64,000 bases of DNA from Omphiscola glabra (GCA_964017045.1 OZ024802.1:14746760-14810759), one strand, 5' to 3'; shown: positions 34,023 through 45,288, counted from the first letter of the stretch. The notes: a model not told the origin generated them from the letters alone. A program made the numbers and translations.

Positions 34023-34669
34023 GTCATAAAAAAATCAAGCGTTAATGAATCCATTTAATTGATCACCAGTGAAGTGAGAGTGATTATTTTGAGTCATTTA
34101 AAAAAAAGCCTTGTCGTTTTGATATTTCAGCATGTTCAAATTAAAATTTAGAAAAAAAAACTTAAAACACATATTTATATTAACCCTAAGATCTTTTCTA
34201 GCAGCTTATCTATGACAATCCAAACTAATTTTATTTCCTATTTGATTTAACGTAATACATTCATAACCCGAGTCAAAATGACAATGTCGAGGTGACCGTG
34301 ACCCACCACACCAACTCGGATAACGACCATCACGTCACGGTGAGCCACCGATTACGTTCATCCGTGTCGATCTCGATACAGCCCCCTCTCCCCCCGCTCC
34401 CCCCCCCCCCCGTGGTCAACAGCTAAACTTATAATTAACCAATCACAAGCACATGCCAATTTTCGCTTCTATAGTTGGGGTTTTTTTTTTGGGGGGGGGA
34501 TCAAAACTTTTCCATAAACCAATCAGTAACACATGCCTATGAGGCACGCAAAGGGGGGGGGGGGGAATTAAACATTCAAGGCGATAAATTGGGAGCTGTA
34601 ATTTGTTATTCCCAAACTTGCCGTGACCCTCAGTTGAGCATTGACGTCGTTCATAACTGATGTACATAA
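34023..34669. other. Unique sequence with poly-C, poly-T and poly-G tracts
   Basis: A C-rich tract near 34382-34411, a T/G tract near 34479-34499 and a G tract near 34553-34565. No gene recognised. Confidence 0.4.
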
Positions 34670-34860
34670 CAAGGCATTGGCCTTCTCCATCAATTAGGTT
34701 CAAACAAGGGCATTGGCCTTCTCCATCAATTATGTTCAAACAAGGGCATTGACCTTCTCCATCAATTAGGTTCAAACAAGGGGATTGACCTTTTCGATAA
34801 ATTACGTTCAAAAAAAGGGGATTGACCTAGTACCTCAAATAGGTTAACCAAGGGCACTGA
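34670..34860. repeat. 36-bp minisatellite, about 5 copies
   Basis: Unit contains GGCCTTCTCCATCAATTAGG and TTCAAACAAGGGCATT. Decay increases toward the right end. Confidence 0.9.
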
Positions 34861-35358
34861 CCCACCCGTTCACCGTCCCAGACACAAACATAATCAGAGA
34901 TCATTAACTGTTATGATGCTGAATCTTTCAACTGATTTTTGAAATATCTGACACATTGCGTGCAGGACGCTGCGGATTTTTTTCTTTCAAGGCAAACCTG
35001 AAATTTTGATGTCAAACATGAATTAAGCACAATTTGATTGTTGTCTTGCATGAATGCTAATCTGGGTGTACAGAAAAGTAATTCTAGACTGATTGCTTTG
35101 TCTTGTTGTAGGCGCGCATATCGGCAGTAAAAAAACGTGATTTCAAATCAAAGACAGTGTAGTTACGACGCAGTAGAACTTGGACGATCTTAGGTAAAGA
35201 AACCTCTCAAGACATGACACTACTCAAGACACGAGACCACTACTGAGACACGTGGCTTCTTAAGAGACACGACATATCTAAAAAAAAAAAGGATACATCT
35301 CAAGACACGACCCATCTAATGATATGTAGGATAATAAATGAAGGACTGCGTTTAAGTT
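34861..35358. other. Unique sequence with a few AAGACACGAC motifs
   Basis: Around 35205-35315 the motif CAAGACACGAC recurs irregularly about five times, probably a decayed short array. Otherwise nothing recognised. Confidence 0.4.
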
Positions 35359-35826
35359 GTGTGAAGGAAATAGTAGAACAAGGCGCGTGGAAGCTGTGTG
35401 AAGGAAATAGTAGAACAAGGCGTGTGGAAGCTGTGTGAAGGAAATAGTAGAACAAGGCGTGTGGAAGCTGTGTGAAGGAAATAGTAGAACAAGGCGTGTG
35501 GAAGCTGTGTGAAGGAAATAGTAGAACAAGGCGTGTGGAAGCTGTGTGAAAGAAATAGTAGAACAAGGCGTGTGGAAGCTGTGTGAAGGAAATAGTAGAA
35601 CAAGGCGTGTGGAAGCTGTGTGAAGGAAATAGTAGAACAAGGCGTGTGGAAGCTGTGTGAAGGAAATAGTAGAACAAGGCGTGTGGAAGCTGTGTGAAGG
35701 CAATAATAGAACAAGGCGTGTGGAAGCTGTGTGAAAGAAATAGTAGAACAAGGCGTGTGGAAGCTGTGTGAAGGAAATAGTAGAACAAGGCGTGTGGAAG
35801 CTGTGTGAAGGAAATAGTAGAACAGG
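35359..35826. repeat. 37-bp minisatellite, about 12.5 copies
   Basis: Unit contains GGCGTGTGGAAGCTGTGTGA and AGGAAATAGTAGAACAA. Copies are almost identical, so the array is young or homogenised. Minus-strand frames of 157-184 residues cycle through three phases. Confidence 0.95.
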
Positions 35827-36680
35827 ACAAACAACAACAACAAAAAACCGGCAAGAAATAGATGGTTTGTTAGGTAGAACATATTAATTATATGGGAAAC
35901 CGAGCTTTAACTAATATTATGTCCCATGGTTCGTCCGTATACCTTGCGTGACCCTGTCATTCTTGTACTAAAGGATCACCACCAAGTCAATAAGTCTGCC
36001 ATATCTAATCTAATCTACTTAAGAAAATCAGCAAACTATGGAGCCGAAGCTCATGAAATCATCCCCAGCGCACCCCCAGGCACTTCCAGCCAGATTTGAA
36101 CCCCACCCCCCAGTAGTCTTTATTCCAGTCAGGCCCCACAGTGGCACGCTGGGATCTTTCCACTCGATTGACCATGCGAGTGAGCCGGCACCAGAGAAGG
36201 AACGCCTGTCCGGCCGGGGTGATGCTTTCACATAGCAGCCGGGCCGGACTTTCTTAGGCTTTGCTGGATATATTTTAAGCCTCTAATGTCCCCCCCCCCT
36301 TTCCCACCCCCAGGGAGACGCGTCGGTGTTTTACAGACGCCCTCTAATAGGGTTTTACATGGTTTTATGTGGCAGAGAAAAAGAGGTCGCCTGGGAGCAG
36401 TAACCTCAAAGACTTCATATTTAGAATCATCGATGAGGGTCGCCATGTTCCCTCACTTCATATCCATACGCAAATGTATTAATGTCCCATACCAAATCAT
36501 TCAATATCTACATCTTCATATCACGTAAAGGAATTGACGACTCCAAACAAAAATAAATGGAGCCTAACTAAAAAAAGACAACAAAAATTTACTGCACGTT
36601 TCAGAAATGATCACGTCCAATTATTCCCTAATGGCGAACAGATGCAACCGTCCAAAAGAATATATATCTATTTCATCCGC
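35827..36680. other. Unique sequence, possible tRNA-derived SINE remnant
   Basis: On the minus strand near 36095-36110 the sequence GGGGTTCAAATCTGGCTGG resembles a tRNA B box, but no convincing A box lies at the right distance. TCTAATCTAATCTA near 36004-36018 resembles a retroelement tail. No gene recognised. Confidence 0.35.
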
Positions 36681-36830
36681 TATAGCGCTGTTATTGTCAC
36701 GAGCTGTCTGTCCTTATGTTTACACACTGTTATAGATAGTGCTGTTATCGTCACCAGCTGTCTGTCCTTATGTTTACACACTGTTATAGTGCTGTTATTG
36801 TCAAGAGCCGTGCCCTTCCCTTTGCGGTTA
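36681..36830. repeat. About 54-bp tandem repeat, 2.5 copies, sister of 38571
   Basis: Carries GTGCTGTTATTGTCACGAGC and TGTCTGTCC then a run to ACACTGTTATA. Same family as the 12.7-copy array at 38571-39258, about 1.9 kb away and in the same orientation, but with TTATGTTTACACA in place of the second half of that unit. Confidence 0.88.
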
Positions 36831-38208
36831 CAGACTGGCCTTGTGAGGGCCTTCTTTACAGCAACGGGGCACTTGTAAAAATGATACACTGGGGCCCCTT
36901 ATTCCCCTATATACTAAGAGGCCCTGCGAAGCAGGGTCGAAAGGGGCATAGTCCCTGGCACCAACATCGGGGGGGGGGGGGGGGCGCAGTGACATCAAAA
37001 TCCTCTTTATATTTGACTTTAATAGCAAATTAAACTATCAAACGCTAAGTAGGCCCTGTCACAATCACAATGTCTTACGAATTTTAACAGAGGCGTAGTT
37101 GTTCAAATGATTAAAAATAGTGACTCACTATACGCTATTTATTACACACGGTGACGATCACAATAACAACAGTTACCACTTGAAATAGTTCTTCATCTCA
37201 TGCGCCCGACATTTAAAGCCAAGAACTCTAGTTATGTATCATAAGTATTTCAATACACTATCAATCTTCATTTAAACACAAACGCTTCTGCTCAACCCAT
37301 CTTCCTCCACAAACGTCGTGACTCCAACTGTCATATTATTTAGACTCTGTTTTTGTTCTCTTCTTGCTGGCCTCCCATTGGCCAGTTCTCTCCAATTCCT
37401 AATACTCTATAGATTACATAAGTAATAATTCCCATATTTCTTTTCTCCCATATAATTATACCTGTGACAGACCCTACTTCACAAAGACAGGGGTGTTAAA
37501 ACAGTCTTTTTACTAGTACGCCCCGGGCGGTACATTTTTCTTATATTTTAAGGAGCAACATTTTCACGCCTCGCCCCGGGCGCCGGTTATCATGGCCCGG
37601 CTCTGTCTAAAGCCCACTATTCAAGCAATGTTATGAAAAACTTTGAGACCCAATTTGGACTACTTCCTATCTTGGAGTCTTTCTTTCATATTTTTTACTA
37701 TTTTAATTACAGTGATCTTATACAGCGTGGTACCCCATCCTAGGCGTTCAGGTGTTCGGTCAGGGGGGGGGGCATCTATCAGACACACATTTGTCACTCC
37801 CCTACAAATAAACATATATTCATCCTGGTAATTTCCCCCCCCCCCATGAAGGTATGCTCTTAGCCCCTCCTTTGTTTCGCCCCTGGAATCTATATAGTCC
37901 AACTACATATACCAAACTAAAGGATCATTTTGTCCGTTCAAAAATATTGTTGCAATTACTGACATGCAAAATGTGCTGGAATTGTCACTTTGATCGGAGA
38001 TGGAGCAGAAATCAAGGCTGACGAAAAGAAAAATGGGGGTATCGCTGTGAGTGGGGGTTTAGTAAGCACCTCCCCACAAAATTGAAAATATGTATTTGTT
38101 TAAACTATTACATCAATGAATGAATTTAAAAATGTATATTTATTTCCGTTCTATAAAGTTGTTCCACAAGATGTTCAATGTTCAAGAAACTATATTGGAA
38201 GTAATAGG
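36831..38208. other. Mostly unique, fragments of old transposons
   Basis: A G-run lies at about 36969-36984 and C/G-runs near 37763-37850. The stretch 37505-37610 contains CGCCCCGGGCG twice and ends near CCCGGCTCTG, suggesting a decayed hAT element whose limits I cannot fix. A LINE 3'-end fragment is listed separately. Confidence 0.4.
37715..37745 (-). mobile_element. Fragment of a CR1/L2-like LINE 3' end
   Basis: In reverse complement it reads CCTAGGATGGGGTACCACGC, matching CCTAGGCTGGGGTACCACGC at 46770-46790 in the longer LINE end with one difference. Only this short part is recognisable. Confidence 0.6.
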
Positions 38209-38530
38209 AGGCGTGAGGCCCCCTAGAGGCGTGAGGTTCCCTAGAGGCGTGAGGTCCCCTAGAGGCATGAGGTCCCCTAGAGGCGTGAGATTCCCTAGAG
38301 GTGTGAGATCCCCTAGAGGCGTCAGGCCGTCTAGAGGCGCAAGATCCCCTAGAGGCGTGAGGCCCCCTAGAGGCGTGAGGTCCCCTAGAGGCGTGAGGTC
38401 CCCTAGAGGTGTGAGGTCCCCTAGAGGTGTGAGGTCCCCTAGAGGCGTAACGGCCCCATGAGGCGTGAAGCCTCTTAAGGGCGTGAGGCCCCACGTTGAG
38501 GCATGATGCCCTCTAGACGTGCGAGGCCCT
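38209..38530. repeat. 18-bp minisatellite, about 14 good copies plus decayed ones
   Basis: Unit GGCGTGAGGTCCCCTAGA with small changes, decaying after 38450. Six codons, so both strands are open for over 110 codons. Confidence 0.94.
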
Positions 38531-38570
38531 GGCATAGTGCCGAGTGTGACCATGCCTTAAATGGTCACTA

Positions 38571-39258
38571 CAGACTGTTATAGTGCTGTTATTGTCACGA
38601 GCTGTCTGTTATCCCCTGTGTTGACATACTGTTATAGTGCTGTTATTGTCACGAGCTGTCTGTTATCCCCTGTGTTGACAGACTGTTATAGTGCTGTTAT
38701 TGTCACGAGCTGTCTGTTATCCCCTGTGTTGACAGACTGTTATAGTGCTGTTATTGTCACGAGCTGTCTGTTATCCCCTGTGTTGACAGACTGTTATAGT
38801 GCTGTTATTGTCTCGAGCTGTCTGTTATCCCCTGTGTTGACAGACTGTTATAGTGCTGTTATTGTCACGAGCTGTCTGTTATCCCCTATGTTGACAGACT
38901 GTTATAGTGCTGTTATTGTCACGAGCTGTCTGTTATCCCCTTTGTTGACAGACTGTTATAGTGCTGTTATTGTCTCGAGCTGTCTGTTATCCCCTGTGTT
39001 GACAGACTGTTATAATGCTGTTTTTGTCTCGAGCTGTCTGTTATCCCCTGTGTTGACAGACTGTTATAGTGCTGTCATTGTCACGAGCTGTCTGTTATCC
39101 CCTGTGTTGACAGACTGTTATTGTGATGTCATTGTCTCGAGCTGTCTGTTATCCCCTGCGTTGACAGACTGTTATAGTGATGTTATTGCCTCGAGCTGTC
39201 TGTTATCCCCTGTGTTGACAGACTGTTATAGTGCTGTTATTGTCTCGAGCTGTTTAAG
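38571..39258. repeat. 54-bp minisatellite, about 12.7 copies
   Basis: Unit contains GTGCTGTTATTGTCACGAGC, TGTCTGTTATCCCCTGTG and TTGACAGACTGTTATA. CACGAGC alternates with CTCGAGC. As 18 codons it gives one 254-residue plus frame. I see no start context or splice sites to suggest a protein. Confidence 0.95.
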
Positions 39259-39652
39259 GTTTCCGGTGTTTACAAATCATATGAACGGACTCGATTCTGT
39301 TTATTGCCCAGAAACCATCACGTAATCGAATTCTGTGCTATTTTTAGACCTTGCGTCATTTGACTCGCGTCTATAGACCGGGCATCCCGAGTCGTCGTTT
39401 TTCTTTAGTAGGCCATTAAGCCTATTTCTTAAATAGAATCATGTCTTGATCCCAGTGAAATAGACTCTCAGCTCCAGATTAGGAAATTTTACAGAACTTA
39501 AAAATAAAGTAATATGAAAATATGTCCAAGGATTGCATAACAGTCCGATTGATTGGAAATGAAGAATGTTGGAAATAGTCATTCCCCCCCCCCCCCCCAA
39601 ATAAATTGAACGAAGCCAGACATATGAGGCATACCGATTTTAACAGACAACG
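39259..39652. other. Unique sequence
   Basis: Contains a poly-C tract at about 39584-39598. No gene recognised. Confidence 0.4.
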
Positions 39653-39849
39653 CAGCGGTTCTCAACCCGTGGGTCGCGACCCCTTTGGGGATCGCACGAC
39701 CCTTTCACAGGGGTCGCCCAAGACCATCGGAAAACACATATCCTTTACTATTATGAAGTGGCAATGGAAATAAGTTTGTGTTTGGGGGTCGCCACAACGT
39801 GAGAAACTTTATTAAAGGGTCACGGCATTAGGAAGGTTGAGAGCCACTG
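39653..39849 (+). mobile_element. SPIN-like non-autonomous hAT element
   Basis: Starts CAGCGGTTCTCAACCCGTGG and includes GGTCGCGACCCCTTTGGGG, CACAGGGGTCGCCC and AAGACCATCGGAAAACACAT, then ends GGAAGGTTGAGAGCCACTG. These blocks in this order are the hallmark of SPIN elements as I remember the consensus. It is 197 bp, internally deleted and non-coding. I find no matching 8-bp flanks (AGACAACG and TCCTAAAG). Reverse-oriented relative to the copy at 13487. Confidence 0.85.
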
Positions 39850-40325
39850 TCCTAAAGCACCCTAGTGTCTTCGGGTTGGCCTGAAAATTACTTTCCTTTA
39901 GATTAAGAAGAATTAAATTTTTTTAAAAAATATATTTTTCTCAATTTCCCTATTTCCAAGCTGACTGACTGAAGTCATAACTATTCACGGTAAGGACAAT
40001 ACAATGAGTTTGAAAAAGGCAAAATTTTTGTTTTTGTTATCATTTTTTCAACCCCAAAAAGTTTTCCCCAACATAAACATAACAAAGTTAATTTCCCGAT
40101 CAATGGGACTCCATTACATAATAAATGAAGCCAGTTAGGGAAAAAAATGTAGGCGTCTGTTGATATGTGGTAGTCAACAATGATTGAGACCCTTGACATA
40201 AAAAAGCGTCTCCGTAGTCCCTGGAGGGGACTACTATCCGTCTTTATCTAAGACAGTGGTGTGACAACTTTTATGGGTGCCGCCCACTCTGAAGAATGGA
40301 TTTTAAAAAAAAAACGAAGTGGCTA
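39850..40325. other. Unique sequence, part of a possible older hAT element
   Basis: CAGTGGTGTGACAACTTTTA near 40254 looks like a hAT end, and GGTAGACCGCCCAACCACG near 40685 may belong to the other side, with the element at 40326 inserted between. The outer limits are not certain. Confidence 0.35.
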
Positions 40326-40631
40326 TTGGTACCCGGGTACCGGAATTGAGAGTTTGGGATTAAACAACGATTTCAAATATTATTGTTGGGTTTGTAAGAC
40401 CGAATGAGGTATCAAATGAAAGATAATTGAATGTACTATAAAGTTTGTAAACTTAATTCTTCAGTTTAACTAAAATAAACTACACTAATTACATCCGCAT
40501 AGCATTAGTCAAAATGGTCCCGGACATGCAGCGCCGCTATTCACACCCGGGTACCATTAGACTCAAAGCTATTCGGATAAAGCTTAATCGTTTTTTAATC
40601 CCAACCTCTCAATTCCGGTACCCGGGTACCA
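40326..40631. mobile_element. Inverted-repeat element with KpnI/SmaI-type palindromic ends
   Basis: 306 bp with about 38-bp near-perfect terminal inverted repeats. The left end is TTGGTACCCGGGTACCGG and runs on to TTGGGATTAAA. The right end is the reverse complement, ending CGGTACCCGGGTACCA. TA lies directly outside both ends (40324-40325 and 40632-40633), consistent with TA-targeting elements. The terminal block is itself the palindrome GGTACCCGGGTACC. A partial copy, CACCCGGGTACCATTAG, lies inside near 40545. Confidence 0.82.
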
Positions 40632-40932
40632 TAAGGTGCAGCCTAAAAAAATAATTTGTTAAAAGATATAGTTTTAAATTTTTTTAGGTAGACCGCCCAA
40701 CCACGAAGCACAAATTATAAATAAAGGAAGCTGTTTAACCCACGTGACTACAAACACGGGCCACAACTGTCCCAAAGACATTGGCAGCGCTTGTCGAAAT
40801 GATTAAAAAAGAGTAAGCTTGCTGAGTAAAGTTGAAAAGATAGGTTTTTTATGCGTGGGGCTTGAGTGTGGTGGTAGAAATTTGGCTCGGTTGGTGGGGG
40901 GGGGGGTAAAATGGGGGGGGGTGACTTGACAG

Positions 40933-41117
40933 CAGCGGCGTAGCGAGCTTAACTCGCGCCCGGGGCACAATACCTTTTCAGCGCCCCCCAATACCTTTTA
41001 GTGCCCCCCCTATTCGAAAACCATACAATATTATATTAAGATATACCATTTGGCGCCCCTTTGTGAGTAGCGCCCGGGGCATGATGCCCCCCCTTGCTCC
41101 CCCTCACTACGCCACGG
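40933..41117. mobile_element. Short hAT element
   Basis: Starts CAGCGGCGTAGCGAGC and ends CCTCACTACGCCACGG, inverted ends with a few mismatches. Exact 8-bp duplication CTTGACAG lies at 40925-40932 and 41118-41125. The interior has repeated GCGCCC and CGCCCGGGGCA blocks. The element at 3133 has similar ends. Confidence 0.88.
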
Positions 41118-41289
41118 CTTGACAGGTTATTAATAGGAACCCCATGCTTATGCGTGAGTTCCAATTGCCTTAGAGAATTTAAAAATTGCGAACTGAATAG
41201 AAAAGACATGATAATAAAATATGGCAATAGAATAGAATTATTTTATTTATTATTACCACTGGCATTATTTAGGATTGAAAAGGGAATTA

Positions 41290-41700
41290 CATAATTACCT
41301 CAAAACTCTAAATGAAAATTACATATCACCTCTAAGTTCTGAATGAATATTACATATTACTTCAAAACTCTTTAAAAAAAAAAATACACATTATCACAAA
41401 CCTCTAAATGAGAATTATATACTATCTATAACTTCTAAATGGGACTTACATGTTAACCTCTAAATGAGAATTACATACTACCTATACCTTCTAAATGGGA
41501 CTTACGTGATACCTCTAAATAAGAATTACATACTACCTATTGCTTCTAAATGGGACTTACGTGTTACCTTTAAATGAGAATTAAAAATAAATTCTGAACT
41601 CCAAAATGAGAATTACAAATTACCTCTATAATCTAAATAATATATATAATTACCTCTGAACTCTTAATGAAAATTACATAAATACCTCTAAACTCTAAAA
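41290..41700. repeat. Degenerate tandem repeat, unit about 28 bp, about 14 copies
   Basis: TCTAAATGAGAATTACATAC and TCTAAATGGGACTTACGTG alternate in part of the array, giving a dimer of about 56 bp. Outer copies are heavily decayed. Confidence 0.8.
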
Positions 41701-42490
41701 TGTTCATGTATTATCCAGATTAGATTAAGAATCATTAAATAGGTGATTAAACAGAAAAATATATTTTTTATTTTTTACTAATCTTTTTTTAACCTGTGAG
41801 CCCTTAATGTAAGCGGAATATTTTTTCTTCTTAAGCCTAAAATATTTGATGACGACTTTCCGTAAAACAAAAAGCAAAACGAAATATCCGCAAAGCCTCG
41901 TGCGTGTACACGTGACAAGCACACGTTCTGTGACGCAACCACACACATAGTTTGAACTTGACGTGACGTCATGGTGAGACTAAACCCCCCCCCCCCCTGT
42001 CTCCACGTCAATTACCAATGTATCCAAAAGGAATCACCAGCTTTTCAGATGTCTCTACCGATGTAATGGCCCGCTATTCCTGGGCGCCGTGTGACAAAAA
42101 TAGATGCTATTACAGGAGTGGGGTGGGGGAGATGGGGTGGGGGGAAGGGCGCTGAGATGAAATCGAACTTGACACAGAGCTTCGAGCATGACATCACGGG
42201 TGTCATCACGTGAATGAAAAACCCACGTGTCTGTAAAGGTTCGAGGATGTGATCGAGATCCAGACTTCCTGAAGGCGATGTCACGCTTTGTTCCAAAAAC
42301 AAGAATAATCTTTGGAATTTACGGCAGTCATTGGGGGTTACATAAATATAGATAATTGGTCAATTGGACTTGGTGGGGGGGGGGGGACGTAATTATATGT
42401 CTATGGCTTTAACAGTGAAAATGGTCTGGTTGACCCAGCGACAATCTTTATTTTTAAAATAATGGTCCGCATAAGCTGACGACTCTACTA
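41701..42490. other. Unique sequence, no gene seen
   Basis: Contains a C-run at 41987-41997 and G-runs at 42376-42386. No exon with splice context found. Confidence 0.4.
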
Positions 42491-42498
42491 CACTACAG

Positions 42499-42687
42499 CA
42501 GTGCTACTCAAAGTGGTGGTCCGCGGACCGGTGCCGGTCCGTGGGGCCATCATCCGCCGGTCCGCAGAAGTTTTCAAGTAAACTCATTTAGCCACCACGT
42601 CAGTACAAGAAAAATAATGCACCAGTCCCTGGTGCAAATGAAAAAATTCCTGCCGGTCCGCCATACTAAAAAGTTTGAGAAGCACTG
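42499..42687. mobile_element. Short hAT element
   Basis: Starts CAGTGCTACTCAAAGTGG and ends AAAGTTTGAGAAGCACTG, inverted ends. Exact 8-bp duplication CACTACAG at 42491-42498 and 42688-42695. Interior contains GGTCCGCGGACCGGTGCCGG. Non-coding. Confidence 0.9.
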
Positions 42688-42776
42688 CACTACAGAACAT
42701 ATGTATTAAAATATTGCCACCATTTGTGTGAATTTGCACCATTTCTAATGTTCAATATGTTAGTGGTCATTTTTAG

Positions 42777-43002
42777 CGTCAAATTTCTTTTTGAAGAACA
42801 TCATTTTGTTTCATTATATGGTTATTGTGCGTTCAAAAAGAAATTTGACGAATAATTGATCGTGTGAACCGAAACATAATTCGACCAAACGTCCGTTCGA
42901 TCAAATTTCCGTCGATCAATTTTCCGTCGATCAAATTTCCGTCGATCAAATTTCCGTCGATCAATTTTCCGTCGACGAAATTTCTATCAAACAAGTTTCC
43001 GG
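42777..43002. mobile_element. Fold-back element with internal 15-bp repeats
   Basis: A perfect 19-bp inverted repeat, CGTCAAATTTCTTTTTGAA (42777-42795) and its complement (42832-42850), encloses a 36-base loop. It is followed by about five copies of a 15-bp unit TTTCCGTCGATCAAA and ends ATCAAACAAGTTTCCGG. The part after 42831 matches the element at 45892-46080. Non-coding, mobility inferred from the dispersed copies. Confidence 0.72.
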
Positions 43003-43083
43003 TAACCGTGACCAAGTGCGGTAAATCTCGTGGTGTCACCTACTCTCGAATTCCTCTTGGAGCTCCTCCAAGTCTGCTCTGTC

Positions 43084-43335
43084 TGGTGACACCCTGCTCT
43101 TGTGTTAACCTACTCCGGTGGCACACTGTCTCTGGTGACACCCTGCTCTTGTGTCATCCTACTCCGGTGGCACACTGTCTCTGGTGACACACTGCTCTTG
43201 TGTCATCCTACTCCGGTGGCACACTGTCTCTGGTGACACCCTGCTCTTGTGTCATCCTACTCCGGTGGCACACTGTCTCTGGTGACACACTGCTCTTGTG
43301 TCATCCTACTCCGGTGGCACACTGTCTCTGGGGAC
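43084..43335. repeat. 49-bp minisatellite, about 5 copies
   Basis: Unit contains TGGTGACACCCTGCTCTTGT and CCTACTCCGGTGGCACACTG. ACACCC and ACACAC forms alternate. Confidence 0.94.
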
Positions 43336-43924
43336 ACCCATGCCCTCGTATTAAAATCAGAACCCGCCTCAAGGCAGCTCTGTCATGATAAATAATGTCG
43401 AATAGGAATGATATAATTAAATATAATAATATATAATATATAATCATGATATCATGATATAATTAAATCAACTGCGAAATCTATGGTGCAAGTCATGTAA
43501 TATTATCATAATGCTTAAAATTGAACGAGAATAATGTTATATTTCTCAAGGCCACGTTTAAAAACGCTACCGATAATCCCTACTGAATCGATTTCTGCCA
43601 CGTCTTAAGTTCTAGAATGACACCAGGTGTAAATAACCAAAACTGCAATTATCACTGATCACACCTTAAGTGGTCGAGTACATGGTTCGTCAGTCGAAAT
43701 CGACAGAGAACAATTTAATCATCGTATTCTGGCAAGTTGTGAACTCGGCTGTGGGGTGCGCGGATGGCCAATGAGGCCGATTCTGGCACGAACGAAATGT
43801 TCTTGTGCAATAGGTGCAGGGGATGGATGGGAGAACATCTCAAGGGGCAGAGTTTTGTGGCATGTCTTTTGTGCTCTTCAGTGGCTGTTTTGTTGACTTC
43901 TTGTTGTATTATCCTGTTCAGTGA
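43336..43924. other. Unique sequence, no gene seen
   Basis: A+T-rich to 43720, then more G-rich. The 78-codon frame starting at 43764 has a hydrophobic stretch but runs into the dispersed repeat at 43925, so I regard it as chance or as part of an unnamed repeat. Confidence 0.4.
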
Positions 43925-44098
43925 AGAAGAACGCCGCGATGCCCTGTCCTTTGTAGATTATCCCCCACGTGTCCCGGTTTGTAGCAAACGCTTTCAATGA
44001 ATCATTTAGGCCGTCATTAAATCTTTTCCACTGACCACCAGCAAGATGGTGACTGTGGAAGGTGGGGTGGATGGGATTTAAACTATTATATCCGATGT
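43925..44098. repeat. Dispersed repeat, copy 1 (second copy at 48526)
   Basis: Shares CTTTGTAGATTATCCCCCAC, GTCATTAAATC, CTGACCACCAGCA and GTGGATGGGATTT in the same order with 48526-48714, about 80 percent alike by eye. In this copy the right edge merges into a 32-bp minisatellite, whose unit resembles the last part of the repeat. Confidence 0.85.
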
Positions 44099-44290
44099 GG
44101 GTATGAAATCGGATCTATTATATCCAGGGTGTGGATGGGATTTGATCTATTTTATCCAAGGTGTAGATGGGATTGGATCTATTTTATACAAGGGGTATAT
44201 GGGATTGGATCTATTTTATCCAAGGTGTGGCTGGAATGGAATCTATTTTTATCAAAGGTGTGGATGGGATTGGATCTATTTTATTTAAGA
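44099..44290. repeat. 32-bp minisatellite, about 6 copies
   Basis: Unit contains GGTGTGGATGGGATTGGATC and TATTTTATCCAA. It appears to have grown from the end of the dispersed repeat at 43925, because the same GTGGATGGGATTT core occurs once in the other copy. Confidence 0.9.
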
Positions 44291-44501
44291 AGATGGCCAG
44301 ACAGAGCATGAGAAACACCGGCTTGTATAAAATTGGTTTTGGTATGTGTGTGTGTGTGGGTAGTTGGGTGTGGAGGGGGTATGTTTTTAATGAAAGGGGG
44401 GGGGGTCGAGTCTATGATCACAATTGCAGTTCTAAACATGAACAAACTAAGTTATACTTAATAATACTTTACAAGAAAATGGGAGGGGGGGTGGGGGAAA
44501 A

Positions 44502-44515
44502 TACCCCCCCCCCCC

Positions 44516-44571
<56 letters not shown>
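44502..44571. repeat. Poly-C then poly-A tract
   Basis: A run of about 14 C is followed directly by about 55 A. The long A-run could be the tail of a retroposed sequence on the plus strand, but no such sequence is recognisable upstream. Confidence 0.85.
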
Positions 44572-44573
<2 letters not shown>

Positions 44574-45014
44574 AAGAATTATTGAACTAATTAATCAGTT
44601 ACTTTTGTCCTACTTAAAATAGCCGCAGTCTTAGCCTGGCCGACGGAGACATTTAACCACAGAGTCGTTATAGAGGATGTGTCTCGTCACTCCCGCTGCG
44701 CTTCCATTAAATCAAAGGGTGTGCGCTTCGGGCCATCAAGACTGAACACTGAATCATCAGACTCACTCTTAACACAGAGCTCTGCCAACGTTTTTATTCT
44801 GCTTCACAAACATTTCAACTGCCCGAGGCGGGCTAGGAAAACAAGTCTCAAGTTTAAATGTTAGACTCTAAGAACTCTACTCACCGAGTTATTATTTATA
44901 TTAGACTTGAAAATCTCCGATTAGAATGCGTCTGAGAGTCGTTTTGCTTGAATATTTACAGCCGGACTTTGAGAGTTGCGACCTGAGAGAACCTTCGTCA
45001 TCTCTATTCTATAA
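44572..45014. other. Unique sequence, no gene seen
   Basis: No transposon end, array or exon recognised. Confidence 0.4.
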
Positions 45015-45288
45015 CTATATTTATCTGGTTGATAACCTTGCTCACTCGTACTGCACCAATTTGACAACTCAACGATGGTTATAGTCATTGACTCTTTTAT
45101 TTGTCTGGGTGATAACCTTGTACACTCCGTCTCTCGTACTGCACCAATTTGACAACTCAACGATGGTTATAGTCATTGACTCTTTTATTTGTCTGGTTGA
45201 TAACCTTGTACACTCCGTCTCTCGCACTGCACCAATTTTACAACTCAACGATGGTTATAGTCATTGACTCTTATATTTGTCTCCTCCT
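45015..45288. repeat. 88-bp tandem repeat, about 3 copies
   Basis: Unit contains CTGGTTGATAACCTTGTACA, CACTGCACCAATTT and CAACTCAACGATGGTTATAG. The first copy lacks about 8 bp. Confidence 0.92.

Noticed and set aside
36035..36245. tRNA-like B box on the minus strand
   Set aside because: GGGGTTCAAATCTGG is suggestive, but an A box at the right distance is missing.
37495..37610. Possible further hAT element with CGCCCCGGGCG blocks
   Set aside because: Ends and 8-bp duplication could not be fixed, so it is only noted in the surrounding entry.
38561..39325. 254-residue plus frame with 18-residue repeats
   Set aside because: It follows a 54-bp minisatellite and the same repeat with a different second half occurs nearby without an open frame.
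43764..44000. 78-codon frame with a hydrophobic segment
   Set aside because: Its end lies in a dispersed repeat also present at 48526 with a disrupted frame, and no splice or start support exists.
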